This document shows positions 47,701 through 58,745 of a DNA stretch of 64,000 bases, one piece after another. The DNA comes from Leucaena leucocephala (Eukaryota > Streptophyta > Magnoliopsida > Fabales > Fabaceae). The DNA lies in contig CM073537.1 of NCBI GenBank assembly GCA_037074615.1, positions 18,991,989 through 19,055,988 on the forward strand. Reading direction: 5' to 3'. The translations under genes were made by a program, and so were the position numbers. Every line of letters starts with the position of its first letter. The stretch's first letter is position 1. The notes below the pieces were generated by a model. The model ran no database searches, was not told the origin of the DNA, and worked only from the letters and a program-made list of their open reading frames with translations.

Positions 47701-50248
47701 GTATGGGAGATACCTGGAGTATTTGAATGGGTCTGGAGCCCATTTTCTTTCCTGCTTGGTTAGTAACTTTTGTGGTGTTTAGCTTACATCTAAAAGCGCT
47801 GTGGTCTTTCTGACTGGGAGTCTGGGATTCCTTGCAGGTTATACTGATCCTAACCCAGCAAAATCTCACTTTCCTCGTTTACACGAATGGCATTTCCGCT
47901 CAGGGCTTGATCGCTACATCTGGATAATTGGAATGATCTATGCTTATTATCATCCAACTGTAAGTTCCTGATTCATGTTCTTCAAATAATTGAAAAAAAC
48001 TCTGCAGATCACCTCCACCCTTTGTGATTGATTGATGAATATGAAGTAGGAACAATCTCTATCTTCTTTTTCTATTTTGTCTTGTCAGCTGAATTCCTTT
48101 ATGAATGTCACAAAATTTGATAGGTTGAAAGATGGATGGAGAAATTGGAGGAAATGGAAATCAAGCGTAGAATATCAATCAAAGCTTTTGTTGTGATAAT
48201 ATCTTCACTGGTATTTTATTTTGATGGTTTTCTGATGTCATTTAAACGTTAAACCTTCAACTTTCTATATTCATTTGCAGCCCTGACCAATTGAATTAAT
48301 TTCTAGGCTGGTTATTTATGGTTCGAGTATATATACAAGATGGACAAGCTTACCTACAACAAATATCATCCATATACCTCATGGATTCCTATAACGTATT
48401 TGTTTATTTCCATATTGTTCTTTTTGCTTTGCTGAGTTATTGAAGACATTTCTGGATATTCATGTATCATTTTTTTTAACAGCGTATACATATGCCTACG
48501 AAATGTTACTCAAAGTTTCCGTGGCTACACTTTGACCCTTTTTGCGTAAGTGGTCTTTATGTTAGTTCAGTTTTTATTCAACTCTCTCTCTCTCACTCAC
48601 ACACACTAACAGTTTCTCTCTCACATTTTGACATACATACATTTGTAATGAGAATTTATTGGTGGATGCTGTCAAATAATAATTGAACTAATTTGTGCTC
48701 TTGCTTAAGAATACTGATTTGTGAATTACTTTGCTGGTTCCTTTTCTTCTGCTAGATGGCTTGGAAAGGTCACATTGGAAACCTATATCTCCCAGATCCA
48801 TATCTGGTTAAGGTATACATTTGTGCTCGTGTATTGTGTCCCACATGGTGTTTTCTTTGATATTACAAAAGGTGACACCAAATCTGTAAATGCCTCGTAT
48901 AATTACCAGAAGTTGCATGTTAAATTTAGTTGAAGTTTACCCGTTTCAGGAATTATGTGAATGAGCTAACCAAAGAAAAAAAAGAATAGACATTATGTGA
49001 ATGAGATTTTAAGCTTTTGGATGATTTCCATGCATGGAAGGGATTTTAGAATGCTTCTCAGTTTTTCAGTTTTAGAAAATTATTGTATGTATACGGACTA
49101 GGGCTGTTCACGGGACGGATCGGGACCGGGACAACCCCGTCCCGTGTCCCGTCCCGATACAGTACACGGGACGCAAAATGCGTCCCGTGTCCCGTCCCGT
49201 CCCGAATTTGTCCTAGTCCCGATGGGATCGGGACGAGTTTGGGATGGGACGGGAATTCCCGATTTTTTTTTTTAAATATTATAATAAAATTATCTCAATA
49301 AATTATTCCATATAAAATGCCATAACAACTTTCTCTAAATACCAACATTCTTCACTAATAGAAAATAATAATTTACCCATATAAGGAAAAATAATAATAA
49401 GAAGAAAGAATAAAAATATCAATATAAAAATATCTGTATAAGAATAAAAATATCTATATAAGAGTGAGAAAGATAGGATAATGTAATATTTTTAAAAAAA
49501 AAAAAAATATTTCGGGACGGGACGGGCTGAGACCCGTCCCGTCCCGTTCTTCCTTTTGTCCCGTCCCGGGAGTGTCCCGGCCCGGTCCCTTTCGGGACGG
49601 GACGGACCCGTTCCGAAATTACCGGGACCGGGTCGGGACACCCGGGACGGGACAACTTTGGGCACCCCTATGTATACCTAAAAAAATTTGGTTCTAGTTA
49701 CTTAGTCATGATGCAAAGGGAGGAGACACCTTTCACATTCATTACATGTATATTAGTGGGTGACGAGGTGTTGATGCTTTCATGGTTTATTTATTTTTTG
49801 AGGAAACGTGGGTGCGTGTTTGTGCGTGTTGTTTTTATTTTACATTATTCATCAAATAAGTTCTCTTATACCATGTCTCTGATTGATTTCAGGTCTGGCG
49901 TTCCAGATGGTCAACCCAAATTATTGCTTTCTTTAATCCCAGACTACCCAATGTTGAATTTTATGCTCGTTTCTTCTATATACGTTGCAGTAAGTACATG
50001 ATAATGGGAATGAGATATTCGAATTTTGTAAACAATGTTTCACTCTGATTTAACATTCTGTTTCCCCGCAGATTTCTTATAGGCTCTTTGAACTGACAAA
50101 TACACTGAAAATGGCGTTTGTACCAAGCAAAGACGATAAACGTCTTGTATCCAACATAGTTACAGCTACAACAATCTCAGTTGTTTTATATTCCTTGTCC
50201 TTTGTCTTCCTGAGGTTACCTCAGATGTGGGTAAGTGTTAATGTGTAA
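44765..50248 (+). CDS. RWA2: REDUCED WALL ACETYLATION protein, RWA2-like (15 exons, complete)
   Basis: Multi-pass Golgi membrane protein required for O-acetylation of cell-wall polysaccharides, related to the CAS1 domain of fungal Cas1p. Exons: 44765-44797, 45015-45106, 45590-45721, 45823-45879, 45965-46037, 46896-47054, 47253-47402, 47503-47758, 47838-47959, 48124-48210, 48307-48395, 48483-48545, 48756-48812, 49893-49989, 50072-50248. They join in frame to 547 residues, near the usual 540. Signatures include SPVTPGQ at the start, SDVNLVE, DKSPFSGKSILYLNRHQTEE, HYFAASEIYNAIR, FGNFSYYYVRKDFS, CPMHTLFTLMVYG, LHEWHFRSGLDRYIW, KYHPYTSWIPIT, LGKVTLETYISQ and ELTNTL, with about ten hydrophobic segments. 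The last intron has a choice: reading through gives QMWVSVNV and a stop at 50246, whereas splicing at 50230 to 50415 gives QMWV and stop. Intron 13 carries a GC-rich MITE. Confidence 0.94.
49099..49670. mobile_element. GC-rich MITE-like element in RWA intron 13
   Basis: Ends TAGGGCTGTTCACGGGACGG and, reversed, TAGGGGTGCCCAAAG; only the first bases form a good terminal inverted repeat. Both ends are packed with GGGACGGG/CCCGTCCC motifs in both orientations, around an AT-rich centre (49260-49505). TGTATAC occurs just outside both ends (49088-49094 and 49671-49677), but three bases intervene on the left, so the target duplication is imperfect. It is built like the 32580-33179 element (GC-rich repetitive ends, AT-rich middle) but uses a different motif. 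Confidence 0.75.
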
Positions 50249-51286
50249 TTGCTCAAAACTCTTTTGGGCTGAGTCAGTTTTTAATCCTTATGTTACTATG
50301 CTAGTATAGTTGGTACATGTCTTAGAATGAAAATTTACGCGGAGTCAGTTTGAAAGTTAAATGACGCTAACAGTTTTACGTTATTGCATATTTCTGATAA
50401 TGAAAAATTCACAGGTTTGAGAGTTGAAGCATGTATATTGCGGATTGCTCCAAGTATATGCCAGTTTCCTATGGACCGAGGGAAGAATTCTGCGCAACTT
50501 CTACAATTTGCTTGTCAAACCAAATTTTCAACGAAGGCCTGCCTTTGTGTTCATCCCATTATTCAGACTCCTCATACGTGAATCATTCTAATAGGATTGT
50601 AGCTGGATTCGAGAAAGTTGTATAGTTCGGGGTGGGTAGTGGATGGCGTATGCTTTCTCTTTTTTTTTTTTTGGTGGGGGGCTTTAAGCTAGATCGATTT
50701 ATTTCAGATGAGTAAACGACATGTAAATACCTATATGCTTCATTTATAATCGATTGGATATGATCATCTTTGATAAAGAGGCTACCATCTTTACCCTGAT
50801 GCGTTTAAGACTGCCCTGGCACGAATCGGTTTAAATTTTTCTAATTGGCAGCAAGTTTATTCTTGGAACACTCGAGCAATAAGCAAGCATATTGGAGGGG
50901 ATTTTGGTTGAAATCTATGTTTGAATCGAAACCAAATCCAACAACAGAAGTGAAGAAACATCTACAATTCAGGAAATTCAAACATAATTAAGTAAAGACA
51001 GTTAATAGACACGAAAAGAATTGTTAATGACTCGCTCTTAAATCTTAATCTTTGTGCTAACGTAACTTAATTACAGTCCATTAGATCTACAAAATGCATA
51101 CACGGTGGATACTGGAGACCACCTGGTAGCTGGGGTATGAAAACCCTATACATTGGCGAAGCAGTCAACTTTCTCAAGATGGAAAGTCGAGTGCTGGGTA
51201 TCACTAAATCAAAAACAGGTACTTACCAAAAACACAAAAAATGGTTGATCTAACATATATTATAGTCAACCAATCCGAATCAAGTT
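50249..51286. other. RWA 3' UTR and convergent intergenic DNA
   Basis: Holds the RWA 3' UTR (to about 50760, with T-rich stretch at 50660) and the 3' flank of the Harbinger-derived gene on the other strand. Nothing else recognised. Confidence 0.5.
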
Positions 51287-52610
51287 CTAATATTTGCGCT
51301 TTTTGTGGATTAACTCTTTGAATATTTCAGCTTCCACGTCAACTAACTCATCCTCAAGGGGGTCTTCTCCATCTTGACGAATCAGGTTTTGCAATAAGCA
51401 GCATGCAATTATTATCTGGTTATACATATGAACTGCCTTGTAAAATGGTAGGTTCCTCAGAATTGCCCACCTCAGCTTTAACATACCAAAGCTTCTCTTT
51501 ATTACATTAAGTGCTAAAGAATGCCGACTATTGAAGCACTCATGTAATATTCCAGGGTGTCTTTTACGGTATCTTTTGCCTCTATATGGTGCAAGGAAAC
51601 CTTCGCAATTGGCAAACCAAGTATCAACCAAATAATATTGACCTGCCTCATGAAACCAAGAACATGGATACACTTAAGAACAAGGTCACACTCGCAAACA
51701 GATTAATACATAACCATGTTGAAACACTCACCGTGAGGAACTTTAAATCCATGCTTCCTACTAATTGCGTTGCACAAATCCCTCCTATTACTTGCAGATC
51801 CTTCCCATCCAGATAAGATAAAGGTAAACTGTCCATCTTGAGAGCTAGCCCCCAACACACTAGTAGTGATTTCTCCTTTTCTGTTACGATACCTACCTTG
51901 GTCAGCCAAAGGCACCTTCGCCTTGATATGAGCGCAATCCACAGCACCAAGACAATTCTGGAAGAAATAATACGAAGAGTTAGAATAATGTAGTAAGTTA
52001 TTGATGAAAACATAACCATGAGTCACATTACCTTGAACCACTTCCATTTCTCATCTGTTGAATCCTCTGGCACAGGCTCGGGTTTCTTGATTAACTCATC
52101 ATAAAGTTTTATTATAGCTTTGATTACCAAATAAAAATACCTACTAACATTTTCTCCAGATCTCCCAATATTGAACCGTATGACCCTATCCTTGACAGGA
52201 TGAGCAAGTATATGCAAACAAATAGCTACTTGTACATCAACAGGCACATTATCATTAGGCTTTAATCCCCCTATATTATCAAGCGTTTGACAGAGCCGAT
52301 CAAATGTTCTCCTATGCATTCTAAGCAGCTTAGAGCAAGTGACATCACTACTACAAACCAACTTCTTTAGGCGAGCGCTCCTTGTATAGAAGTTCATGGA
52401 AGTTGATGGGCTTAGACGACAGCTCAGGGAAGGCAAGGCATTGGTTAAACGACAGTTGGTGGAAGATGATGAGACATCACTTGAATGATGTCTCCTAATC
52501 CACAGAGCAACAACAACACACACACAGAAAAACCATCCATGCTTAGCAAGAACTGTCCTCAACCCACAAATCAACAAGCGAACAAACAATTCTCTCCTTG
52601 CGGGCTCCAT
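51287..52610 (-). CDS. PIF/Harbinger transposase-derived protein (HARBI1/ALP1-like), 3 exons
   Basis: Exons on the minus strand: 52032-52610 (ATG at 52610), 51732-51957, 51287-51642; GT-AG introns, in frame, 386 residues. The N-terminus has a hydrophobic patch (FFCVCVVVALWI) and a Ser-rich segment. A helical region follows (LLRMHRRTFDRLCQTL, VAICLHILAHPVKDRVI), then a DDE_Tnp_4 nuclease-like domain: GAVDCAHIK (Asp200), GWEGSASNRRDL, YYLVDTWFANC (Asp275), APYRGKRY. The usual NVIER-FG-LK motif reads NVIKRSFGMLKLRW, with Lys317 where the third acidic residue is expected. The frame is otherwise open, with no stops or frameshifts. No terminal inverted repeats or TWA/TTA-type target duplications were seen around it. 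Likely a domesticated protein rather than an active transposon; alternatively a decaying copy. Related domesticated proteins include ALP1 and HARBI1. Confidence 0.85.
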
Positions 52611-54522
52611 CTCTGTGTAATCAGAATTTAACAAATTGAATATCAGCAAATCTTTGACAAAGATGAATAGAATATGTGGTAAATCTTTGACCTCCGCACT
52701 TCTTTGTTACTTGTTAATTTAGAAGGATAAGAGGAACAAGTAAGAGGAGGTGGAATTTATCATGTATTATTAGCCTTTCATCTTCCAATATGTTCCACAT
52801 ATTACTACCCGTAGCAACTTAAGCCAGAAAAAGAAGAATGCAGATAGCAGAAAACCCGAATAAAAGAAAGAATAGCAAAACCTGTTCGAAGAGCAAGTGT
52901 GTGTAAAGAAAATCCAGAACAAATCAAGGAGAGCAAATCAAAACTCGAACAAGGTTACTCACCAGCGACTGAGTCGACGATCTCCTCTTCCGGAGTCGGA
53001 AATGGTCTGGAGCGGCAGAGCGGCTTCCACTGTTTTATGATGGGTACAGGTCGTTCCGTATATATTGATCTAGGGCACGTCGAAAAGGGGCAAACTTGTC
53101 CCCAAAAGTAACATTCCCAGTGAAGTCTTCATGCTTCGTACCAAACATCTCGTAGTAGTGGCCAGGGGAACTCGGAGACGGACGTTCGGGGTTCTGCTTC
53201 GCCCGGGAGAATTGAGCGATTTGGCGGGAGAATGTCGTAAATGTAAATAATAAGAATGAGAATATTATTATTGTCTTTTTAAGAAGGGATTAAAAACTTA
53301 ATCTACATGGTATACTACCGGTATTTCCCTACTTTAAGCCGGATCCCACGTTAAATGGAAAGAGTGCTGGCGATTGAATTGATTAGATAATAATTAAATA
53401 AAATTAATAAAAAAAAATTTTATGATAGTATATAATAATGTATGTAAGAAATAAAGTTATAATAACTCTAATTGTTAACCCATTAACATCACATTTGAAG
53501 TTCTGAATCAAATAAATAGTGTTTTTTTTAGAGAATAAATTTTTTTATTTTTTTTCTAGTTTTTCTTAAAAAGAATTAGTATATGAAGTACATAACCCAT
53601 GCAATTTTCTAAACATTATTTTGATTATCGGCCTAATTTCTAGTCCTGGTTCAATGTTAACTCAACCATAAAAACAGTTTTATGGTTCGATGAGCTGATA
53701 AGCTGTCAGAAAGTCCTATTCAGTTTTTGACACATTTGATAGTATTATAAACGTGGGTAAACCAATAAATAGTTAGCTCACTGATACTAAGTTTAAATAT
53801 TGTTTTTGATGTGAGGATATTATAGGTTGACAAATTTTTTTAACATAAAAACTCAAATGAGTTGGGTCCTTAGAGATTTACTAGAATTATAGTATATTTT
53901 TAAGTTTAAAAAAATATTTACAGGGATAATTATAGCTGTTAACAAAATTTTTAGCAATAGGATTTAAATTTACATTCTTATAAGACTAACATTTGTTGAA
54001 TTTGGTGGGCAACTTTTAAATCTAAAGGCATGTTAGTAAGTTTCACAATCTAACTCCCTTCAATTTTTTGTCTAAAAAAAATGTGGGTGAAAAATTATAT
54101 TATAAATAATAAAACAAATTATATATATGCATCACCGTTGCAGGTTGCTGATTGCTGATTGAATTTGAACCACATAATGAATCAGCCTTGCACGTCTCTA
54201 GCAAGCTAATCCTGACAATGACCTTTTTCTATTCCTTCAATTCTTTCGCATTAAATATGATGCCATGCGTATATAAACAAACAAAACACAAATTTCCAAT
54301 ATTACCTATTACGTGTCGGATTTGGAAAGAAAGAGAGAATAAAGCTCTTGAACCGAAAAGCATATTCTGCATCTTACAAATGAATTATAATCTCCATAAA
54401 GCATATTCTTTTCTGGCTACCACCCATCCTCTTAATGAGAGTATTCTAAGAGGTCCAACTTAAACAATAAACACTGTACAATTAATAATATTACATATCC
54501 ATCAACAATAATCAATATATAA
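52611..54522. other. Upstream region of the Harbinger-derived gene and intergenic DNA
   Basis: A GC-richer stretch at 52960-53230 is a plausible promoter and 5' UTR exon for the minus-strand gene (CGAAGCAGAACC-type sequence on the minus strand). 53240-54520 is AT-rich with no recognisable gene. Confidence 0.45.
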
Positions 54523-55029
54523 TTACCGTTTGATCATCGTTTTCCACCATTCCTCCACCATGCTGCTTGCTTTGTTCTGAGATGCTTGTTCCTTATTGTC
54601 TGATGATTTGAAGAGAGACACAGGGAAGGACATGGACAAGCCAACCAGAGACTTGAACGTGATAACAGAACCTTCTCTGACATAAATCTCGATCAACGTG
54701 AACCAAACCAGGAAGTCCCTAGCTTTCACCCCTCTCAGATTCTTGATCTTGTTTGGCTCCAAGAATGCGCTAACCTCGGTGTCGAAGCATATGAGGATGT
54801 TGTCGAACCTGTGTTCCTTCTTCTCCCGAAGCTTCAGCCAAACAAAACCTATCTCCTTCACGAAGCCACATTCCTCGATGATATTGTTGTTCTCCTGCTC
54901 AAACGTCGTCGTCAAGAGCCCGCCTGGGAGACCCATCTCAGCCAGCAACAATGAGAACCTCTCTTTGCAAACTTGGCCTCCATAATAAACCTCAGCTTTC
55001 GCCTTCAGCTCTTGTGTTACTAAAGACAT
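54523..55029 (-). CDS. DUF538 family protein (intronless)
   Basis: 168-residue plant-specific DUF538 protein, function unestablished. Diagnostic segments in order: MSLVTQELKAKAEVYYGGQVC at the N-terminus, LLLAEMGLPGGLL, IEECGFVKEIGFVWLK, FDTEVSAFLEPNKIKNLRGVKARDFLVW, and GSVITFKSLVGLSMSFPVS. No signal peptide is obvious, consistent with a cytosolic subgroup. The start is the first ATG of the family-aligned N-terminus. A TATA-like sequence (TATATATT on the minus strand, 55173-55180) lies about 145 bp upstream of the ATG. Recalled Arabidopsis counterpart: At5g49600. Confidence 0.92.
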   Translation of the reverse strand: MSLVTQELKAKAEVYYGGQVCKERFSLLLAEMGLPGGLLTTTFEQENNNIIEECGFVKEIGFVWLKLREKKEHRFDNILICFDTEVSAFLEPNKIKNLRGVKARDFLVWFTLIEIYVREGSVITFKSLVGLSMSFPVSLFKSSDNKEQASQNKASSMVEEWWKTMIKR

Positions 55030-55172
55030 GGTTGTTTTTTTGGGCTCTTGAGATCTTCAGGGTGGTGGTGATAAACTGAAGAAAATGCAAGAAAAGATCG
55101 AAACTTTGAAACAATCCGTGTGGGTAATGATACTTATGGTGGGTGCTATACAAAAAGTTTTGGCTTTTGTCC

Positions 55173-55180
55173 AATATATA
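55173..55180 (-). promoter_or_regulatory. Candidate TATA box of the DUF538 gene
   Basis: TATATATT on the minus strand about 145 bp upstream of the start codon, a reasonable distance for a short 5' UTR. Confidence 0.45.
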
Positions 55181-55229
55181 CGGTGGTGGGGTCTTGTAAT
55201 TAAGCTTAGAGAACATTCCTTTGTTTTAG

Positions 55230-57300
55230 GGATTTATATATTTTTTAGATAACTATATAACTGGGTGAGGTTCGAGTATTATTAAGTCTAGAGAATAACT
55301 CTCCCGAATGACTCAAACTCTCAAAGTCTCTTTCACTTGGACGCGCATGTCGGCGTATGTTTATTTTTTTTAAATGAATTAATTTTTTAAAAATACTATA
55401 ATTATCATTTTTAATTCTCTCTTTTATTTATTATTATTGATAGAATATTTATAGAAATAATTTAAACAAATATTAATAAATATAAAAAATATATCTTATA
55501 TTTATGATTAAGATTAATTTTTAAATTAAATATTATATTAAGGATATATATAATGGTAGAAGATAATCTTTTTTAACCACTTTTTAAAAGTGTATTGATA
55601 TATTTTTTTTTAACTTTTTCACATTTTCCGTATGGTTCCTGCTTCATTGGACATCAATTAAGGCCCGTTTAGATTAGAGTTTATAAAAAAAAAATTTAGA
55701 CAGCTTTTAGAAAAAAAATTCTGAAAAATAGCTTATAAAAAAAAGTAAGTTTAAAAAAATGAATATTTAGATAATTATTAGTAGAATAACTTTTGTAATT
55801 GATAAATTACTAAAAAATGTATGATTTTATTAAAAGTATGAGAGAGGAGAGAGAAGAAAAAAGAAAGAGGAGAGAGGAAAAGAGGAGAGAGGAGAGATAG
55901 TGAAAAAAATAGAAAAAATAAGAGAGAGGTAGATAGTAGAGATGAGAGAGGAGAGATGATTAAGAAAAAAGAAGAGAGATGAGAGATGAGGGAAGGTGTA
56001 AAAAAATAAAGGTAAAATAGTAATTGGGTAGTTTATAAGCTATTTACTGTTCCAAAAACTATTCTGACTAGCTTATTTAAAATTTTAATTTTAAACTATA
56101 ATTTAATTTAAAAATTTATTAAATAATTATTACTGTTTATTTTAAAATTTTTTTATACTATACACGCACAAAACCGTCCGCTCAACTTGCGGTTTCCTAA
56201 AGCCACGTTTCAGGAGAGCACATTCCGTGCTCATCATCTTATTTGTAAAAGATTAAATTTAAATAGTCTAAATTTAATTTAATCTAATTTTATATTTTAA
56301 ATACTTTTTATTTTAGTAAATATAAAATTTAAAATAAAGATAATTTTTTAACTGTTACTTCACGTAAAAATAAATTTATCATTTAAACAATTACAAATTA
56401 AACATTATAAATTTGGATTATTCATATTATTTTTTTGTTAAATATAGATAATAATCCTACTTAAAGTGTTGTCATATATTAAATATAAATATTTTTTTAG
56501 TGAGATTCAAATCTTAGATCAATGCTAACATTGTAAAAAATTAACTTTTTCTATTACACCAACAGTTTTTTTTTGTTACATATTACACCAACAGTTTTTT
56601 TTGTTGCCCACCCGATTTATTAGAATTTTACCCTAATTACATCCGAATCTGACCCGCATCGCGCACTTAGTTATGATGGGTGAGTCTCCTAACAGGAATT
56701 TTTTATATATGCCAAAGCTTAAACTCGAGATTTTATTTAAACAATATTGAGTCACTTACTACTCAGACTAATCCCAGTTGATTGTTCATAAATGTACGAG
56801 CACTGGATGTTAATAGCTGTGATGAGCAGTGGCACAAGTTTCAGCCCAATCCCTTTCAATTTGCTCGTGGCCTGTATCAAAAGTTTTATACTTTTGTATA
56901 AAAAAAAAGTTGTATACTTTACCTAAGCCCAAGAAACTATTCCAATGTTCACTCGGTCGTCTCGTCACATCATCATTCACATCAGTTGCTTATTTTTTTA
57001 TACTAACAAAAAAAAATTATTTATTTAATTTTTTTACGAATATTGATATACATGATAAGAAACAAACTTATATTATATCTCGTAAATTTAATTTTCTCTT
57101 TGAGAGAGGGTTCTTTTGATATTCTTGTAAATACTCCTTGAATTCTTTATCCGTGCCTTATCTTATTGGGGCCCGATGCTAAATCCCCTAAATTTTGTTG
57201 TGTAACAAAAAAAAAAGTTGCTTAACTTTCGTCCACGGTCTGCGTATCTGAGGTGATCCTTCGATTCCTTTCTGTCTTGCTTTTTATCTTCAGTAATACT
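55230..57300. other. AT-rich intergenic DNA
   Basis: Contains a dispersed element at 55665-56170 (listed separately) and long A/T runs. No gene recognised. Short ORFs near 56829-57119 are low-complexity. Confidence 0.5.
55665..56170 (+). repeat. GAGA-rich dispersed element, copy 2 (MITE-like)
   Basis: Begins GGCCCGTTTAGATTAGAG, a start common to plant TE families, and contains a purine tract of about 150 bp (55840-55995; GAGAGGAGAGA-type) followed by AAAATAGTAATTGGGTAGTT. The reverse complement of 24190-24480 shares the tract and the following motif. Confidence 0.65.
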
Positions 57301-57662
57301 GTTCATATTTCCGCTTAAATTTCCATCCTCTCCGAGTCTGTCATAATTCTTCTCTTTGTTCTCTTGGGGTATTCTCGCTCCAAGCTGAATGCAACCGGTT
57401 CGATATGTTGTGAAAATGATGAATGAATTCGACTATCTCCTTTTAAATTGTTGAGAAGTGAAGGGAAAACGAAAACCCGTTCTGACTTTTCGTGCATATA
57501 TACGATTTTCAGGCTGAATTCTTTCCGTCTCCATTTCTTCAGGTGGGGTTTCATCCGATGCCCATCCCTGAGTTTTGTCACGGTAAGAAAAACTCGTAAA
57601 GTTACAAGTTTTCGTTTTCGTTTCAAAATTCCAAATTTGTTTGCGCATTTTAGTTTTCAATC

Positions 57663-58745
57663 ATGAATATGCGAAGGGATGGGGTTTTCCCAGAGGAAGT
57701 TGTTATTCAGATTCTTGCAAGGTTGCCCATCAAGTCCCTTTTTAGGAGCAAAACCGTCTGTAAACTTTGGAATAGATTGTCCTCGGACAAGTATTTCATT
57801 CAACTGTATAATGAAATATCTAGTAAGAACCCCATGATCCTTTTGGACATTTCAGACGCATCAGAGTCAAAATCTAGCTTGATCTGTGTTGATAAATTAA
57901 GGGGCGTCTCTGAACTTTCGCTGGCATTTCTGAATGATAGAGTTAAGGTTAGAGCATCCTGTTGTGGCTTATTATGTTGCTCCAGTATTCCTGATAAAGG
58001 TGTCTACTACGTTTGTAATCCAATGACTCGTGAGTTTAAGTTGCTGCCCAGGAGTAGGGAAAGGCCTGTGACTCGGTTTTATCCAGATGGTGAAGCAACA
58101 CTGGTTGGTTTGGCCTGTGATTCGACCTATCAGAAGTTTAAAGTTGTCCTAGCAGGTTACCATCGCACCTTTGGTCATCGTTCAGATGGAAGTTTCATAT
58201 GTTTAGTGTTTGATTCAGAGTTGAACAAGTGGAGAAAGTTCATTTCAATCCAAGATGATCATTTCTCCCATATGAATAAGAACCAAGTTGTTTTTGTCAA
58301 TAATTCCCTGCATTGGCTGACTGTTAATTCAGCTTACATACTTGTGCTTGATCTAAGTTGTGACAAGTGGAGAAAGATGCAATTGCCATATGATGTGATT
58401 TATGGAATGGGACACAGAATATATCTCCTAGAGCTCAATGGCTGCCTGTCCATTATTCAGATTTCAGAAGCTTGGATTAACATATGGGTACTTAATGACT
58501 ACTGGAAAGAAGAGTGGTCAATGGTGGACAAGGTGAGTCTCAGGTGTATCAGAGGGATGGTACCGGGAATCTTTCCAATAAGCCAGACAAGTGAATATAT
58601 TCTCCTGGCAACTCATAAGCAGGTTCTGGTTTATCATCACAAGACCCGAATTTGGAAAGAGATGTACTCTGTGAAGTATAGCTCAACACTTCCATTATGG
58701 TTCTCCGCACATGCATACCGCAGTGCATTGTTCACATGCAACTGA
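57663..58745 (+). CDS. F-box protein, At5g49610-like (intronless)
   Basis: 360-residue substrate-receptor candidate for SCF-type ubiquitin ligases. The F-box occupies about residues 8-50: VFPEEVVIQILARLPIKSLF, then VCKLWNRLSSDKYF. The rest is an F-box-associated beta-propeller-like region with conserved blocks GLLCCSSIPDKGVYYVCNP, SRERPVTRFYPDGEATLVG, GSFICLVFDSE, MVPGIFPISQT and LPLWFSAHA. The similarity to Arabidopsis At5g49610 is very strong by recall, extending to both termini, so it is probably the orthologue. Start: MNMRRDGVFPEE, the first ATG after stops in frame; the second Met at residue 3 is an alternative. The leader at 57230-57660 has a possible 5'-UTR intron donor at 57582 (GTAAGAAAA). 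Confidence 0.93.
   Translation: MNMRRDGVFPEEVVIQILARLPIKSLFRSKTVCKLWNRLSSDKYFIQLYNEISSKNPMILLDISDASESKSSLICVDKLRGVSELSLAFLNDRVKVRASCCGLLCCSSIPDKGVYYVCNPMTREFKLLPRSRERPVTRFYPDGEATLVGLACDSTYQKFKVVLAGYHRTFGHRSDGSFICLVFDSELNKWRKFISIQDDHFSHMNKNQVVFVNNSLHWLTVNSAYILVLDLSCDKWRKMQLPYDVIYGMGHRIYLLELNGCLSIIQISEAWINIWVLNDYWKEEWSMVDKVSLRCIRGMVPGIFPISQTSEYILLATHKQVLVYHHKTRIWKEMYSVKYSSTLPLWFSAHAYRSALFTCN

Noticed and set aside
56829..57119. 96-codon plus-strand ORF
   Set aside because: Low-complexity Lys/Phe/Leu-rich translation of AT-rich intergenic DNA.
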